Part shown: in pieces, positions 9,013 through 17,577 of the stretch | Layout: the number at the start of each line of letters is the position of its first letter | Position numbering within the stretch: position 1 is the first letter of the stretch | Translations under genes and position numbers: made by a program | Origin: Burkholderia sp. WP9 | GTDB taxonomy: Bacteria; Pseudomonadota; Gammaproteobacteria; Burkholderiales; Burkholderiaceae | Length of the DNA: 64,000 bases | Assembly: GCF_900104795.1 (NCBI RefSeq) | Contig: NZ_FNTG01000002.1 | Span: 2,046,001 to 2,110,000 of the forward strand | Direction of reading: 5' to 3' | Notes under the pieces: model-generated | Seen by the model: the letters and a program-made list of their open reading frames with translations, nothing else | Told to the model about the DNA's origin: nothing | The model's database searches: none

Positions 9013-9962
9013 GACCGACTGCGACACAACATTCCGTGGTGGCGTCATCTCCGCGAGCCAAGCGCTTCGCGGCGGCGGTCGTTATCACGTACGCGCTGGC
9101 GGCTTCGTTGCCGATGGTCTGGATTTTCCTGACGAGCTTCAAGACGCAGGAAGATGCGATAGCGTATCCGCCCGTCGTGCTGTTTCAGCCTTCCATGGAA
9201 GGCTATGTGAACCTGTTCACGATCCGCTCGCGGCAGACGCCGGAGTTCATTGCAAGCCTGCCGCCTGCGCAGACCTGGTATGAGCGTGAGGTGCGCAAGC
9301 GCAACATGGTGATCGCCGGACCTTCAAAGGTTTTGCCGCGCTTCGTGAATTCGCTTGTGATTGGATTCGGCTCGACGTTTCTTGCGGTATTTCTCGGCAC
9401 GCTGGCGGCATACGCGTTTTCGCGCTTCAAGGTGCCGCTTTCCGACGATTTGCTGTTCTTCATTCTCTCTACACGCATGATGCCGCCCATTGCAGTCGCC
9501 ATTCCGATCTACCTGATGTATCGCGCGCTGGGCTTGAGCGACAGCTATGTCGGCATGATCGTGCTGTACACGGCGGTGAATGTCTCGCTCGCGGTATGGC
9601 TGCTCAAAGGTTTCATGGATGAGATTCCGCGCGAGTATGAGGAGGCCGCGCTGGTGGACGGCTACACACGTTTGCAGGCCTTCGTGAAGGTGGTGCTACC
9701 GCAAGCGATGACGGGCATTGCCGCCACGGCGATCTTCTGCCTGATCTTTGCATGGAACGAATACGCATTTGCTTCGCTGCTGACAAGCGGCGATGCGCAG
9801 ACCATGCCGCCGTTCATTCCATTCATTATCGGAGAAGGCGGTCAGGACTGGCCGGCTGTTGCCGCTGCAACCACTTTGTTCGTGCTGCCGATTCTCTTCT
9901 TCACCGTTCTGCTGCGCAAGCATCTGTTGCGGGGCATCACCTTCGGAGCCGTGCGCAAATGA
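9009..9962 (+). CDS. ABC transporter permease, sugar type (MalG-like)
   Basis: A 317-residue partner permease with six predicted membrane segments. The long first periplasmic loop contains VVLFQPSMEGYVNLF, typical of MalG-like subunits, and the EAA loop is YEEAALVDGYTRLQAFVKVVLPQAM. The C-terminus ends LLRGITFGAVRK, a frequent ending in this family. It overlaps the upstream permease by ATGA and the next small gene in the same way. Confidence 0.93.
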   Translation: MRPTATQHSVVASSPRAKRFAAAVVITYALAASLPMVWIFLTSFKTQEDAIAYPPVVLFQPSMEGYVNLFTIRSRQTPEFIASLPPAQTWYEREVRKRNMVIAGPSKVLPRFVNSLVIGFGSTFLAVFLGTLAAYAFSRFKVPLSDDLLFFILSTRMMPPIAVAIPIYLMYRALGLSDSYVGMIVLYTAVNVSLAVWLLKGFMDEIPREYEEAALVDGYTRLQAFVKVVLPQAMTGIAATAIFCLIFAWNEYAFASLLTSGDAQTMPPFIPFIIGEGGQDWPAVAAATTLFVLPILFFTVLLRKHLLRGITFGAVRK

Positions 9963-10153
9963 AACGCGAATTCATTCCACCGCACTGTTGGCTGTTACGT
10001 CGCAGGTACAGCGAGGGTGCGTCGACAGTACTGATTGGCTTAGGTATCGCAATGCTCGTGCAGCCGTTTTCGTTGGCTCTTTTCACCTGGTCGTTTCCGG
10101 TCATCCTGGTGGGTGCGCTTGCGTTCGTCGTTACCAGCCATTTCCCTGACTGA
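9959..10153 (+). CDS. Small two-segment membrane protein of the ABC operon
   Basis: A 64-residue protein. After a basic N-terminus (LLRRRYSEG) it has two hydrophobic stretches, about 23-40 and 43-58, separated by a tryptophan-containing turn. The ATG overlaps the permease stop (ATGA), and the stop is 3 bases before the ATPase start, so it is embedded in the operon and very probably translated. Small membrane proteins recur between permease and ATPase genes in some polyol/glycerol ABC operons. Its function is not known; an accessory or stabilising subunit of the transporter is inference. Confidence 0.75.
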   Translation: MKREFIPPHCWLLRRRYSEGASTVLIGLGIAMLVQPFSLALFTWSFPVILVGALAFVVTSHFPD

Positions 10154-10156
10154 ATC

Positions 10157-11260
10157 ATGTCCACGATCGTTCTCGCTCATCTCCACAAGCGCTTCGACGA
10201 TTTTGTCGCGGTGCGCGACACCAGTCTGATCATCGGCGCGGGACGCTTCGTCGTGCTGCTCGGACCATCAGGCTGCGGAAAAACCACAACCCTGCGGATG
10301 ATAGCGGGTCTCGAGCTGCCGACTTCCGGGCAGATACTGATCGATGGTGAGGACGTGACTGCGTTGCGCGCGCGTCAACGCGATATCGCCTTCGTGTTCC
10401 AGATGTTCGCGTTGTATCCGCATATGACAGTGCGCAATAACATTGCGTTTCCGCTAAAGAACGAACACGTGTCGCGCAGCGAGATTGCTGCCCGCGTCGA
10501 TGCAGCGGCGCATATGCTGCGCATCGAGAGCATTCTCGATCGCAAGACGGGCGGCCTGTCCGGTGGCGACCGGCAACGCGTGGCGCTCGGCCGCGCGATC
10601 GTGCGGCAACCGAAAGCATTCCTGATGGACGAACCGCTCGGCACGCTCGATGCGGACTTTCGTGAACTGATGTGCCTGGAGTTGCGCAAACTGCACAACG
10701 CGCTCACCGCCACCACGGTGTACGTCACACATGATCAGAGTGAGGCGATGGCCATGGCGGACGATATTGTGGTGATGAATCAGGGCGAGGTGTTGCAGGC
10801 GGGCTCGCCTCACGAGATCTATCATTTTCCCGCCACTGTGTTCGTCGGCAACTTCATCGGCAGTCCACCCATGAATTTCTTGCCGGTCGACGGAGCGGTT
10901 ATCGCGGGCCAGGAGCAGGTGAGTCTGCATGGCGCCGCGGTCTCCGTACCACGTTGCGATGCGGCGGCCGCGCGCGTGTTGCTGGGAATCAGACCGGAGC
11001 ACATCATGATTGACGAGCGCGGTCCGCTGCGCGGTCAGGTGATCGCCGACGAGTATCTCGGTTCGCACCAGATATTGGTGGTTGAAACTGCGTTGGGTGT
11101 CGTGCGTGTGCGGGCAAGAAAAGACGATGGTGTTGCCGCGGGCACGACCATCGGTCTGTCATTTCGGAAAGAACGCGCGCTGCTGTATGACGCCGCTACT
11201 GAGCGCCTGCTGCCGGGCGCTGCTGCCACGCTTTCTGTCAGCGGAGAGGGTCATGGCTGA
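10157..11260 (+). CDS. ABC transporter ATP-binding protein (UgpC/MalK-like), first of two
   Basis: A 367-residue ATPase with Walker A GPSGCGKTT (about 36-44), Q-loop FVFQMFALYP, signature LSGGDRQRVALGRA, Walker B AFLMDEPLGTLD and the switch histidine VTHDQSEA. A regulatory OB-fold (TOBE) domain follows from about 240 (LLGIRPEHIMI). The signature has D where Q is usual (LSGGQ), an uncommon but tolerated change. It powers the two permeases. A second ATPase follows with an 8-bp overlap, so the transporter may work as a heterodimer of ATPases. Confidence 0.92.
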   Translation: MSTIVLAHLHKRFDDFVAVRDTSLIIGAGRFVVLLGPSGCGKTTTLRMIAGLELPTSGQILIDGEDVTALRARQRDIAFVFQMFALYPHMTVRNNIAFPLKNEHVSRSEIAARVDAAAHMLRIESILDRKTGGLSGGDRQRVALGRAIVRQPKAFLMDEPLGTLDADFRELMCLELRKLHNALTATTVYVTHDQSEAMAMADDIVVMNQGEVLQAGSPHEIYHFPATVFVGNFIGSPPMNFLPVDGAVIAGQEQVSLHGAAVSVPRCDAAAARVLLGIRPEHIMIDERGPLRGQVIADEYLGSHQILVVETALGVVRVRARKDDGVAAGTTIGLSFRKERALLYDAATERLLPGAAATLSVSGEGHG

Positions 11261-12299
11261 AATCCGGCTACGCAATGTATCGAAGCGCTTCGGCAACATC
11301 GTAGCGGTGGACGACCTGTCGATCGACGTGAAAGACGGCGAATTCGTCGTGCTGCTCGGGCCGAGCGGCGCGGGCAAAACCACAACGCTGCGCCTGATCG
11401 CGGGACTGGAACGTCCCGATGCCGGCGACGTGCTGATCGACGGCGCGGTCGCCACCGGTGTACATCCATCCGATCGCGATGTTGCGTTTATCTTTCAGCA
11501 ATACTCGTTGTATCCGCATCTGACCGTGTTCGGCAATCTGGCGTTTCCACTGCGTTCGCCACGTCGTCGCAGCAGCGAGGAACAGGTCCGCGCGCGCGTG
11601 CAAGCGGTTGCGAAGATGCTGCATATGGAAGCGAAGCTCGACAACATGGCGACGCATTTGTCGGGCGGCGAGATGCAGCGCGTTGCGATCGGGCGTGCGC
11701 TCGTGCGCGAGCCGAAAGTGTTTCTGATGGACGAACCGCTGTCATCGCTCGATGCAAAACTGCGCGAGGAATTGCGCATCGAGCTGAAGCGGCTCCATCG
11801 TACGATTGGCGCGACCATTCTCTACGTCACGCATGACCAGGTGGAAGCCACCACACTAGCCGACCGCATCGGCATTCTTGAACACGGCCGACTGGTACAA
11901 CTCGGCACGCCGCGCGACGTCTACGGTAATCCGGCCTCATTGAGCGCGGCGCAACGGCTCGGCTCGCCGCCGATCAATCTACTGCCGCCCACGCTGTTCG
12001 ATTCAGCAGCGGTGCCGGCCGGCACCGCGACCGTGGCGATTCGTCCTGAAGACGTGGTGCTGCACGATGGCGACGCACGTGATGCACCCGGCACAAATCA
12101 GGCACGCGGCGCATTGGACCTGAAGGTGCTCGAATACTCACCGTTGCGTCATCTGCTGATTCTGGATCGCGCTGGAACCTCGGTAGTGGCGACCACAATG
12201 GCCGAACGCAACTTCAGCCCCGGGCAGTCGGTGCGGGTGTCGTTGCCCGCTCGCAGCCTCTTATATTTCCGTGCAGACGGCAGGAGGATCCCGACATGA
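11253..12299 (+). CDS. ABC transporter ATP-binding protein (UgpC/MalK-like), second of two
   Basis: A 348-residue ATPase with Walker A GPSGAGKTT, Q-loop FIFQQYSLYP, signature LSGGEMQRVAIGRA, Walker B VFLMDEPLSSLD and switch VTHDQVEA, followed by a TOBE-type C-terminal domain with VAIRPEDVVL. The start at 11253 follows GGAGAGGG and lies inside the end of the previous ATPase. Two different complete ATPases in one carbohydrate ABC operon resemble the glycerol GlpS/GlpT arrangement more than the single shared MsmK/UgpC type. Confidence 0.92.
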   Translation: MAEIRLRNVSKRFGNIVAVDDLSIDVKDGEFVVLLGPSGAGKTTTLRLIAGLERPDAGDVLIDGAVATGVHPSDRDVAFIFQQYSLYPHLTVFGNLAFPLRSPRRRSSEEQVRARVQAVAKMLHMEAKLDNMATHLSGGEMQRVAIGRALVREPKVFLMDEPLSSLDAKLREELRIELKRLHRTIGATILYVTHDQVEATTLADRIGILEHGRLVQLGTPRDVYGNPASLSAAQRLGSPPINLLPPTLFDSAAVPAGTATVAIRPEDVVLHDGDARDAPGTNQARGALDLKVLEYSPLRHLLILDRAGTSVVATTMAERNFSPGQSVRVSLPARSLLYFRADGRRIPT

Positions 12300-12934
12300 A
12301 CGGCAAAACGGTCATGGAGTGTATCGACGCCGCATACGCAGCGCTGAAAGAACACTCGGACGAAATAGCCTTACTCGACCAGCAGATCGGCGATGGCGAT
12401 CACATCTTCAACCTGCTGCGCGGCATGGAGGCATTGCTTGCAATGCGCGCGGACATCGAAGCGGAAACCTTCGGGGTCGCGCTGGAACGGGCGGCGAGCA
12501 AGGTGCTGTCGACGGTCGGCGGATCATCCGGGCCGCTGTTCTTTTCCTTGCTGAGCGGGATGTCTAAAGCCGCCGCGAACAATCCCCTGGACGTTGCGGG
12601 TTTTGCGCGTATCTATTCGGCCGGCGTCGAGGCGGTCGGGCAGCGGGGCAAGACGGGCGTCGGCAGTAAGACGATGATGGACGTGCTGATTCCGGTCGCC
12701 GCGCGTTTTAGCGAACTGGCCGCAACCGGGGCGCCCACTATGCGGCAGACGGTGCTCGATACGTTGCCACGGGTGGCTGAAGAGAACATGCTTGCCACCC
12801 GCGACATGCTCGCGACCAAAGGGCGCGCATCGTTTCTGGGCGAACGCTCGCGTGGTCATATCGATCCCGGCGCGCGTTCCAGTCAGATCATGATTGCGGC
12901 GGTGTGCGCGCACCTCGCGCGAAACCAACCGTGA
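12296..12934 (+). CDS. dhaL: Dihydroxyacetone kinase subunit DhaL (nucleotide-binding)
   Basis: A 212-residue all-helical DhaL/DAK2 domain. The metal-ADP site DQQIGDGD keeps three aspartates (28, 33, 35), matching Asp30, 35 and 37 of the E. coli protein; the TVGGSSGPLF and TGVGSKTMMDVL blocks form the nucleotide lid. It phosphorylates the hydrated ketose bound on DhaK. GGAGG precedes the ATG, which overlaps the second ATPase stop (ATGA). In E. coli the phosphate comes from DhaM of the PTS; no dhaM is present here, so direct ATP use is likely but not shown. Confidence 0.92.
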   Translation: MNGKTVMECIDAAYAALKEHSDEIALLDQQIGDGDHIFNLLRGMEALLAMRADIEAETFGVALERAASKVLSTVGGSSGPLFFSLLSGMSKAAANNPLDVAGFARIYSAGVEAVGQRGKTGVGSKTMMDVLIPVAARFSELAATGAPTMRQTVLDTLPRVAEENMLATRDMLATKGRASFLGERSRGHIDPGARSSQIMIAAVCAHLARNQP

Positions 12935-12948
12935 ATGGAGGCCAGACC

Positions 12949-13938
12949 ATGAAAAAATTCATCAACCACGTGGACGATTTCCTTGCCGAAAGCCTGGCGG
13001 GATTTGCCGCCGCGCATAGCGACCTGGTCGTGCTCAACAACGAACCTGTGTTCGTGAGGCGCAAGACACTGAAGCCTGGCAAAGTGGGCCTGATATCGGG
13101 AGGCGGCTCGGGACATGAACCACTGCATTCAGGCTTTGTCGGCTACGGGATGCTCGACGCCGCCTGTCCGGGCCAGATCTTCACGTCACCCACACCGGAC
13201 CAGATGATGGCTGCTGCCGCCGCCGTCGATACCGGGGCCGGCGTACTGTTCATCGTGAAAAATTATTCTGGTGATCTGATGAATTTCGAAATGGCGTCCG
13301 AGATGACGGAGGTTCCGAACGCGATGGTGCTGATCAACGACGATGTGGCCGTAGAGAACTCCAGTTATACCACCGGGCGGCGCGGGGTCGCGGGTGCGGT
13401 GATAGTGGAGAAGCTGGTTGGCAGTATGGCGGAAAGCGGCGCAGACCTTGAACAGTGCAAGGCATTTGGCGACCGGATCAACAAGCGCACGGCGTCCATG
13501 GGCGTCGCTTTCACCAGTTGCACCGTGCCGGCGGCCGGCACCCTGACGTTCAAGATCGGCGACGACGAGATCGAAGTCGGCGTCGGCATTCATGGCGAGC
13601 CGGGCCGGCGCCGGGCGCGGTTCGCGGGGGCCGATGCGATCGCGGGAGAGCTGCTCAAGGCGATCGTCGATGACCTCAAGCCCCAGGCCGGAGCTGAATT
13701 GCTGGTACTCGTCAACGGCCTGGGTGGAACACCGCTTGGCGAACTTTACCTGCTATTCAATTCGACGCGAGCATGGCTCCAGCAACGCGACCTGAAGATC
13801 GGCCGGGCCCAGGTGGGCGCACTGACGACTTCGCTGGAGATGGCGGGCGCGTCGATCACATTATGTGTGCTGGACGACGAAATGACGCGCCACTGGGATA
13901 GCCCGGTGCATACACCGTCGTTGCGTTGGGGCATGTAG
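12949..13938 (+). CDS. dhaK: Dihydroxyacetone kinase subunit DhaK (substrate-binding)
   Basis: A 329-residue DAK1 domain. The substrate-binding histidine is seen in GVGIHGEPG (His215, matching His218 in E. coli), which binds short ketoses covalently as a hemiaminal. The GLISGGGSGHEPLHSGFVG (47-65) and KNYSGDLMNFEMA (104-116) blocks are the conserved substrate pocket. It acts with DhaL to make DHAP from dihydroxyacetone, or the phosphate of a related ketose such as erythrulose. GGAGG precedes this ATG. Last gene of the operon; the order L before K is the reverse of the common arrangement. Confidence 0.93.
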   Translation: MKKFINHVDDFLAESLAGFAAAHSDLVVLNNEPVFVRRKTLKPGKVGLISGGGSGHEPLHSGFVGYGMLDAACPGQIFTSPTPDQMMAAAAAVDTGAGVLFIVKNYSGDLMNFEMASEMTEVPNAMVLINDDVAVENSSYTTGRRGVAGAVIVEKLVGSMAESGADLEQCKAFGDRINKRTASMGVAFTSCTVPAAGTLTFKIGDDEIEVGVGIHGEPGRRRARFAGADAIAGELLKAIVDDLKPQAGAELLVLVNGLGGTPLGELYLLFNSTRAWLQQRDLKIGRAQVGALTTSLEMAGASITLCVLDDEMTRHWDSPVHTPSLRWGM

Positions 13939-13964
13939 GGCGCGTTGGCTGTGAGAAACGCGCC
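13939..13964. terminator. Bidirectional terminator hairpin
   Basis: Perfect 8-bp stem GGCGCGTT / AACGCGCC with a 10-base loop, exactly between the dhaK stop and the converging MFS stop. It has no clear T-run on either side, but the location supports the call. Confidence 0.6.
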
Positions 13965-13975
13965 GACGTGGTGGA

Positions 13976-15310
13976 TCAGAAGCTGAGCGAGGTGGCCGTA
14001 CGCGCATCCCTCCTCCGCGTTTCCGCAATCAGCAGCAGCGCGGCAACCGAAATGACCCCCGACCCGACCATGAACCAGGCAACCGACGAACCTTTTCCGG
14101 TTGCCGACAGCAGTGCTGTCGTGACGATCGGCGTCGCGGCGCTGCCCAACAGTCCGGACAGCATGTAGCTGACTGACAGGCCGGAATACCGGATCTGAGC
14201 GCCGAACAGTTCCGCGAGAAACGTGGCGATCGGCCCATAGTTGGCCGCGAAAGCGGTCATCATTAGCAGATATCCGAGCAACGCGAAGGAAAACTCGCGC
14301 GTGTCGAGCAGCCAGAAGAGCGGGAATGCGAGCAATGCCTCGGCGACGATTCCACCGACGATCACAGGCTTGCGCCCAATCACATCGGAAAGCCGTCCAA
14401 ACGCGGGCAACAGCACAATGCAAAGCGCGCAGGCGATGAGCGCAATGGATAGCATCGCATTGCGTGAAAAGCCAAGTGTCTGCGTACCATAGGTCAGTCC
14501 AAACGCAACGATCAGGTTGAACGACGTGCCGGTCGACATGGTCGCGATGCCACCCAGCAGCACCTGTTTCCAGTGTTTGCCCAGCAACTCGGCCAACGGC
14601 ACCTTGAGCTGGGCGTCAGTGTCTCTGATCTTACGAAACGACGGCGTTTCCGACGTGTTCAAGCGAACGTAAAGGCCGACGGCGACCAGCAATACGCTGA
14701 CGAGAAAAGGGAGACGCCATCCCCATTCAAGCAGCGCGGCGTTGGGCAGCAGTGAACTGCTCAGCAGAAACACGAGGTTGGCGATCAACGTACCTGCCGG
14801 CACGCCGATTTGTACCCACGAACCGTAAAGCCCGCGCTTGTTTGCGGGCGCATGTTCGACTGCCATCAACACTGCGCCGCCCCATTCGCCGCCGAGCGCG
14901 AGGCCTTGCACGATGCGCAGCGTGAGCAGCAGAAGCGGCGCCCAGATGCCGATCGACGCGTAGGAGGGCAGGAGCCCGATGCAAAACGTGGCCATGCCCA
15001 TGATCACCAGTGACACGAGCAGCATCGACTTGCGTCCCAACCGGTCGCCGAAATGGCCAAACAGCGCCGCGCCGACAATACGCGCCAGATACGCCGAGGC
15101 AAACGTGCCGAACGCAAGCAAGGTGCCGATCAACGGCACAAAACTCGGGAAAAACACCTTGTTGAACACGAGGGCCGAAGCAGTCGCGAAGACGAACAGG
15201 TCGTACCATTCGACGGTCGTGCCAATGACACTCGCGACGGCAATTCTTCTCATGCTGTGCTCGACTTCATCCGGTACGAGAGTGCCGTCGAGAGTGCGTG
15301 CGTGAATCAT
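13976..15310 (-). CDS. MFS transporter, metabolite:H+ symporter (MHS) family
   Basis: A 444-residue facilitator with about 12 hydrophobic segments. The start VASVIGTTVEWYDLFVF in segment 1 is diagnostic of the MHS family (ShiA, KgtP, ProP relatives), and GHFGDRLGRKSMLL is the loop 2-3 motif. It imports an organic acid or betaine-like solute with protons. The ATG at 15310 was chosen because GGAG stands 6 bases upstream, itself inside an alternative ATG at 15322. A cysteine hydrolase gene lies 224 bp upstream on the same strand, so the transporter probably brings in that enzyme's substrate. Confidence 0.9.
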   Translation of the reverse strand: MIHARTLDGTLVPDEVEHSMRRIAVASVIGTTVEWYDLFVFATASALVFNKVFFPSFVPLIGTLLAFGTFASAYLARIVGAALFGHFGDRLGRKSMLLVSLVIMGMATFCIGLLPSYASIGIWAPLLLLTLRIVQGLALGGEWGGAVLMAVEHAPANKRGLYGSWVQIGVPAGTLIANLVFLLSSSLLPNAALLEWGWRLPFLVSVLLVAVGLYVRLNTSETPSFRKIRDTDAQLKVPLAELLGKHWKQVLLGGIATMSTGTSFNLIVAFGLTYGTQTLGFSRNAMLSIALIACALCIVLLPAFGRLSDVIGRKPVIVGGIVAEALLAFPLFWLLDTREFSFALLGYLLMMTAFAANYGPIATFLAELFGAQIRYSGLSVSYMLSGLLGSAATPIVTTALLSATGKGSSVAWFMVGSGVISVAALLLIAETRRRDARTATSLSF

Positions 15311-15534
15311 GGGAAACTCCATGGGAAATTGAGCGCGCGCCGACCATCCGAGCTGGACACTATGCGGATAAGGAGCGGAGCGGGACGTACGGGTTCTTTC
15401 AGGTCCGCAGAGGCGACCGTCGAGTTGAACGCGCTGAGTCGAGTAGTTCGCCAGTCCGGTGTGCTGACGGACGGACGCCTCGGATAAGCGTGCCGTCCTT
15501 GCACAAGCCGATACCGGCCATTGTTTGCCGTGCG

Positions 15535-16155
15535 TTATCTCGTCGACTGTTTGATATACGCAATCACTTCGTCGGCGCTCGACACGTCCGCATATCGTCG
15601 ACCGACGTCGCGCAGATTGTCGCGGTGCGGGCCCTCTTCGATATCGCCCACACAGTCTTCCGGAACGATGGTGCGGAAGCCCCATTGGAAGCTGTCGATC
15701 GTGGATGCGCGAATGCACCCGCTCGTATTGCAGCCAGTGATGATGACTGTCTCAACGCCTTCCCTGATGAAGTACGGCACCACCGGCGTCTGGAAGAAAA
15801 TCGACGGTCCGAACTTGCAAACCACTACGTCGTATTCCTTATCGTAGATGCGCGGGTCCAGTTCGGAACTCGGATGGTCAAGCCTGAATTGATCGCGGAC
15901 AGCGGCGATTTTCCAGTGCGGCATATCACGCTCGGTCTTGTAAGCGGTGAAACATGTCGCAATGGGCACGTCGTGCGCGCGAGCCACCTTCAGAAGACGC
16001 GCCGTATTTTCCAGTCCGCGCATGACGAGTGGCGCGCCGCCAAGCGGGTATTTCGACTCGGTAAAAGCCAGTTGATAGTCCACCACGACGATCCCGACCT
16101 TACCCTTCATACCAATCTCGACCGCTCCGTACGAGCGATTTTTGTAGTCGTCCAT
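15535..16155 (-). CDS. Cysteine hydrolase, isochorismatase fold (N-carbamoylsarcosine amidase-like)
   Basis: A 206-residue enzyme with the full catalytic triad: Asp26 (VVVDYQ), Lys114 (VVCKFGPS) and Cys147 (GCNTSGCIRA). The TSGCIRAS and VPEDCVGD blocks point to the N-carbamoylsarcosine amidase / maleamate amidase branch, which hydrolyses an amide or carbamoyl bond and releases ammonia. The start at 16155 has GGAGG 6 bases before it. It is transcribed divergently from a PAS-LuxR regulator and probably with the MHS transporter downstream. The substrate is not identifiable from sequence alone. Confidence 0.88.
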   Translation of the reverse strand: MDDYKNRSYGAVEIGMKGKVGIVVVDYQLAFTESKYPLGGAPLVMRGLENTARLLKVARAHDVPIATCFTAYKTERDMPHWKIAAVRDQFRLDHPSSELDPRIYDKEYDVVVCKFGPSIFFQTPVVPYFIREGVETVIITGCNTSGCIRASTIDSFQWGFRTIVPEDCVGDIEEGPHRDNLRDVGRRYADVSSADEVIAYIKQSTR

Positions 16156-16214
16156 TTTTTCCTCCAATTCAACGGGTTAATTGTCATTGCACGTAGAAGT
16201 CTAGGAGTGCAAGA

Positions 16215-16243
16215 TACGTACAACAATACGTATCGGTTACGTA
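16215..16243. promoter_or_regulatory. Three phased TACGTA sites in the divergent promoter
   Basis: TACGTA occurs at 16215-16220, 16227-16232 and 16238-16243, so centres are 12 and 11 bp apart, on one face of the helix. The cluster is 30 bp from the regulator start and 60 bp from the hydrolase start. Best reading is a binding array for the adjacent PAS-LuxR regulator controlling both directions. Confidence 0.55.
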
Positions 16244-16272
16244 CGGAGTCACCCTTACTGTGAGGAGGTCGT

Positions 16273-16887
16273 ATGAAAGGCATGCCGGCTGCCGCGCCCG
16301 CGTCTGGTCCGATCGACTTTGAACAGGTTTTCAGGCACGTACCGGTCGCGCTGATGGTCACGCGTCAGCGTGTGATATTCGCTTGCAACCTGCAGTTCAT
16401 GGACATGTTTCGCGCCACGAGCGAGACCCTGATAGGGCAGTCAGTCCGAATGCTTTACCCCAATCAGGTGGCGTTCGAACGGTTCGGGGCACGCGTGATT
16501 CCGGCGCTGAAGAAGTTCGGCCGCATCGCGGAACCGCGCGCCATGCAGCGTGCCGACGGCGAACTTTTCTGGGTCAACGTGACGGGTGTCAGTGAACACC
16601 GGGACGACCCGTATCGCGAGGCGCTGTGGTTCTTCTCGGAGATGGGTGTCGCAACGAGCCTGTCGGGCGGTGCAAGTTCCGCCAACAAGCTGATTGCGGA
16701 CGCCAAGAATTCAATGACCAGGCGCGAGCGCGATGTGGCGGCACTGCTGATCCAGAACCAGACCGCGAAGGAGATCGGAATCGCGTTGGGAATCAGTCCT
16801 CGCACCGTGGAGGTCTTTCGGGGGAAGCTGTTGAAGAAGTTCGACGCGCCCTCGACAAACGCGCTGGTTAAAACACTGCTTGCCTAG
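16273..16887 (+). CDS. PAS-domain LuxR-type transcriptional regulator
   Basis: A 204-residue regulator. A PAS domain covers about 12-125 (FEQVFRHVPVALMVT..., WVNVTGVSEH...), and a LuxR/GerE helix-turn-helix covers about 147-202 (MTRRERDVAALLIQNQTAKE, ISPRTVEVFRGKLLKKF). It has no receiver domain, so it responds through its PAS domain to a small ligand or redox signal rather than through phosphorylation. GAGGAGG precedes the ATG. It is divergent from the hydrolase/MHS transporter pair and probably controls it. Confidence 0.88.
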   Translation: MKGMPAAAPASGPIDFEQVFRHVPVALMVTRQRVIFACNLQFMDMFRATSETLIGQSVRMLYPNQVAFERFGARVIPALKKFGRIAEPRAMQRADGELFWVNVTGVSEHRDDPYREALWFFSEMGVATSLSGGASSANKLIADAKNSMTRRERDVAALLIQNQTAKEIGIALGISPRTVEVFRGKLLKKFDAPSTNALVKTLLA

Positions 16888-16934
16888 CGTATCCGCCGAT
16901 CGCCGCCGGCCGCGAAACCGCAAGTCGCCACACC

Positions 16935-16951
16935 AGCCGAGCGAGTCGGCT
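16935..16951. terminator. Short hairpin between convergent genes
   Basis: AGCCGA-gcgag-TCGGCT, a perfect 6-bp stem that runs into the stop codon of the minus-strand SRPBCC gene and lies 48 bp after the LuxR stop. Weak by length; location suggests a shared terminator. Confidence 0.4.
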
Positions 16952-17492
16952 AATGCTGCGCTGCTTCCAGAAGGCGCTTTAGCTGCGAAACCGCCGTGTC
17001 GGATTCCAGTTGAATCCGCGCGCGCAGCACGAGCCAGTTAAGAATCGCGAACCACAACGTAGGCGCGCGATACGTGAATTCACGTTGGAAGCGGGTTCCG
17101 CTTCCGCTCGATGTCAGCGAATAGGTGACAGTGCCTGCCGGTCTGCCGTCGATCTTCCCTTCTATCGTCCACTTGCCCGGAGGCTCCCGCGCAATGACTG
17201 TCCATACGACGCGGCCGCGCCTGCCCGCTACACGGAAGTCCTCCGTCACCTGCTCGCCCGGATTGAGCGAATGGTCGGCCGAGCCGCTGACCGCGAGCGA
17301 TGACGGATGCCAGTCCGGCCAGTGAGCCGGGGTCGTGACGAAGTCGAACACGACGTTGGGAGGGCGCTGAATCGACGCAACCGTCACGATATGCGTGTCG
17401 AACCCAACCTGCCGAGGCAGTGGGACGACGAGCAACGCGATGACGACGGCCACAGCCAGTATCGCCGTGGCGAACCGTGTACGGGTTTTCAT
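16950..17492 (-). CDS. SRPBCC family protein with N-terminal membrane anchor
   Basis: A 180-residue protein. A hydrophobic segment (about 7-23, ATAILAVAVVIALLVVPL) anchors or exports it. The rest is a START/polyketide-cyclase-like fold: SIQRPPNVVFDFVTTPAHWPDWHP is the characteristic first helix of SRPBCC proteins. These bind hydrophobic ligands in a deep pocket, and many are annotated only by fold. The start MKTRTRF at 17492 was preferred to longer in-frame starts because it puts the hydrophobic segment at the N-terminus. Convergent with the LuxR gene. Function unknown. Confidence 0.8.
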   Translation of the reverse strand: MKTRTRFATAILAVAVVIALLVVPLPRQVGFDTHIVTVASIQRPPNVVFDFVTTPAHWPDWHPSSLAVSGSADHSLNPGEQVTEDFRVAGRRGRVVWTVIAREPPGKWTIEGKIDGRPAGTVTYSLTSSGSGTRFQREFTYRAPTLWFAILNWLVLRARIQLESDTAVSQLKRLLEAAQH

Positions 17493-17577
17493 AGCGCTCT
17501 GTATTCGACGCGCACGAGAGACATTTATTCTACTGCGGAGCGGCGGATCAACCTGCTGCTGTTTCGTGGAGCAGGAC

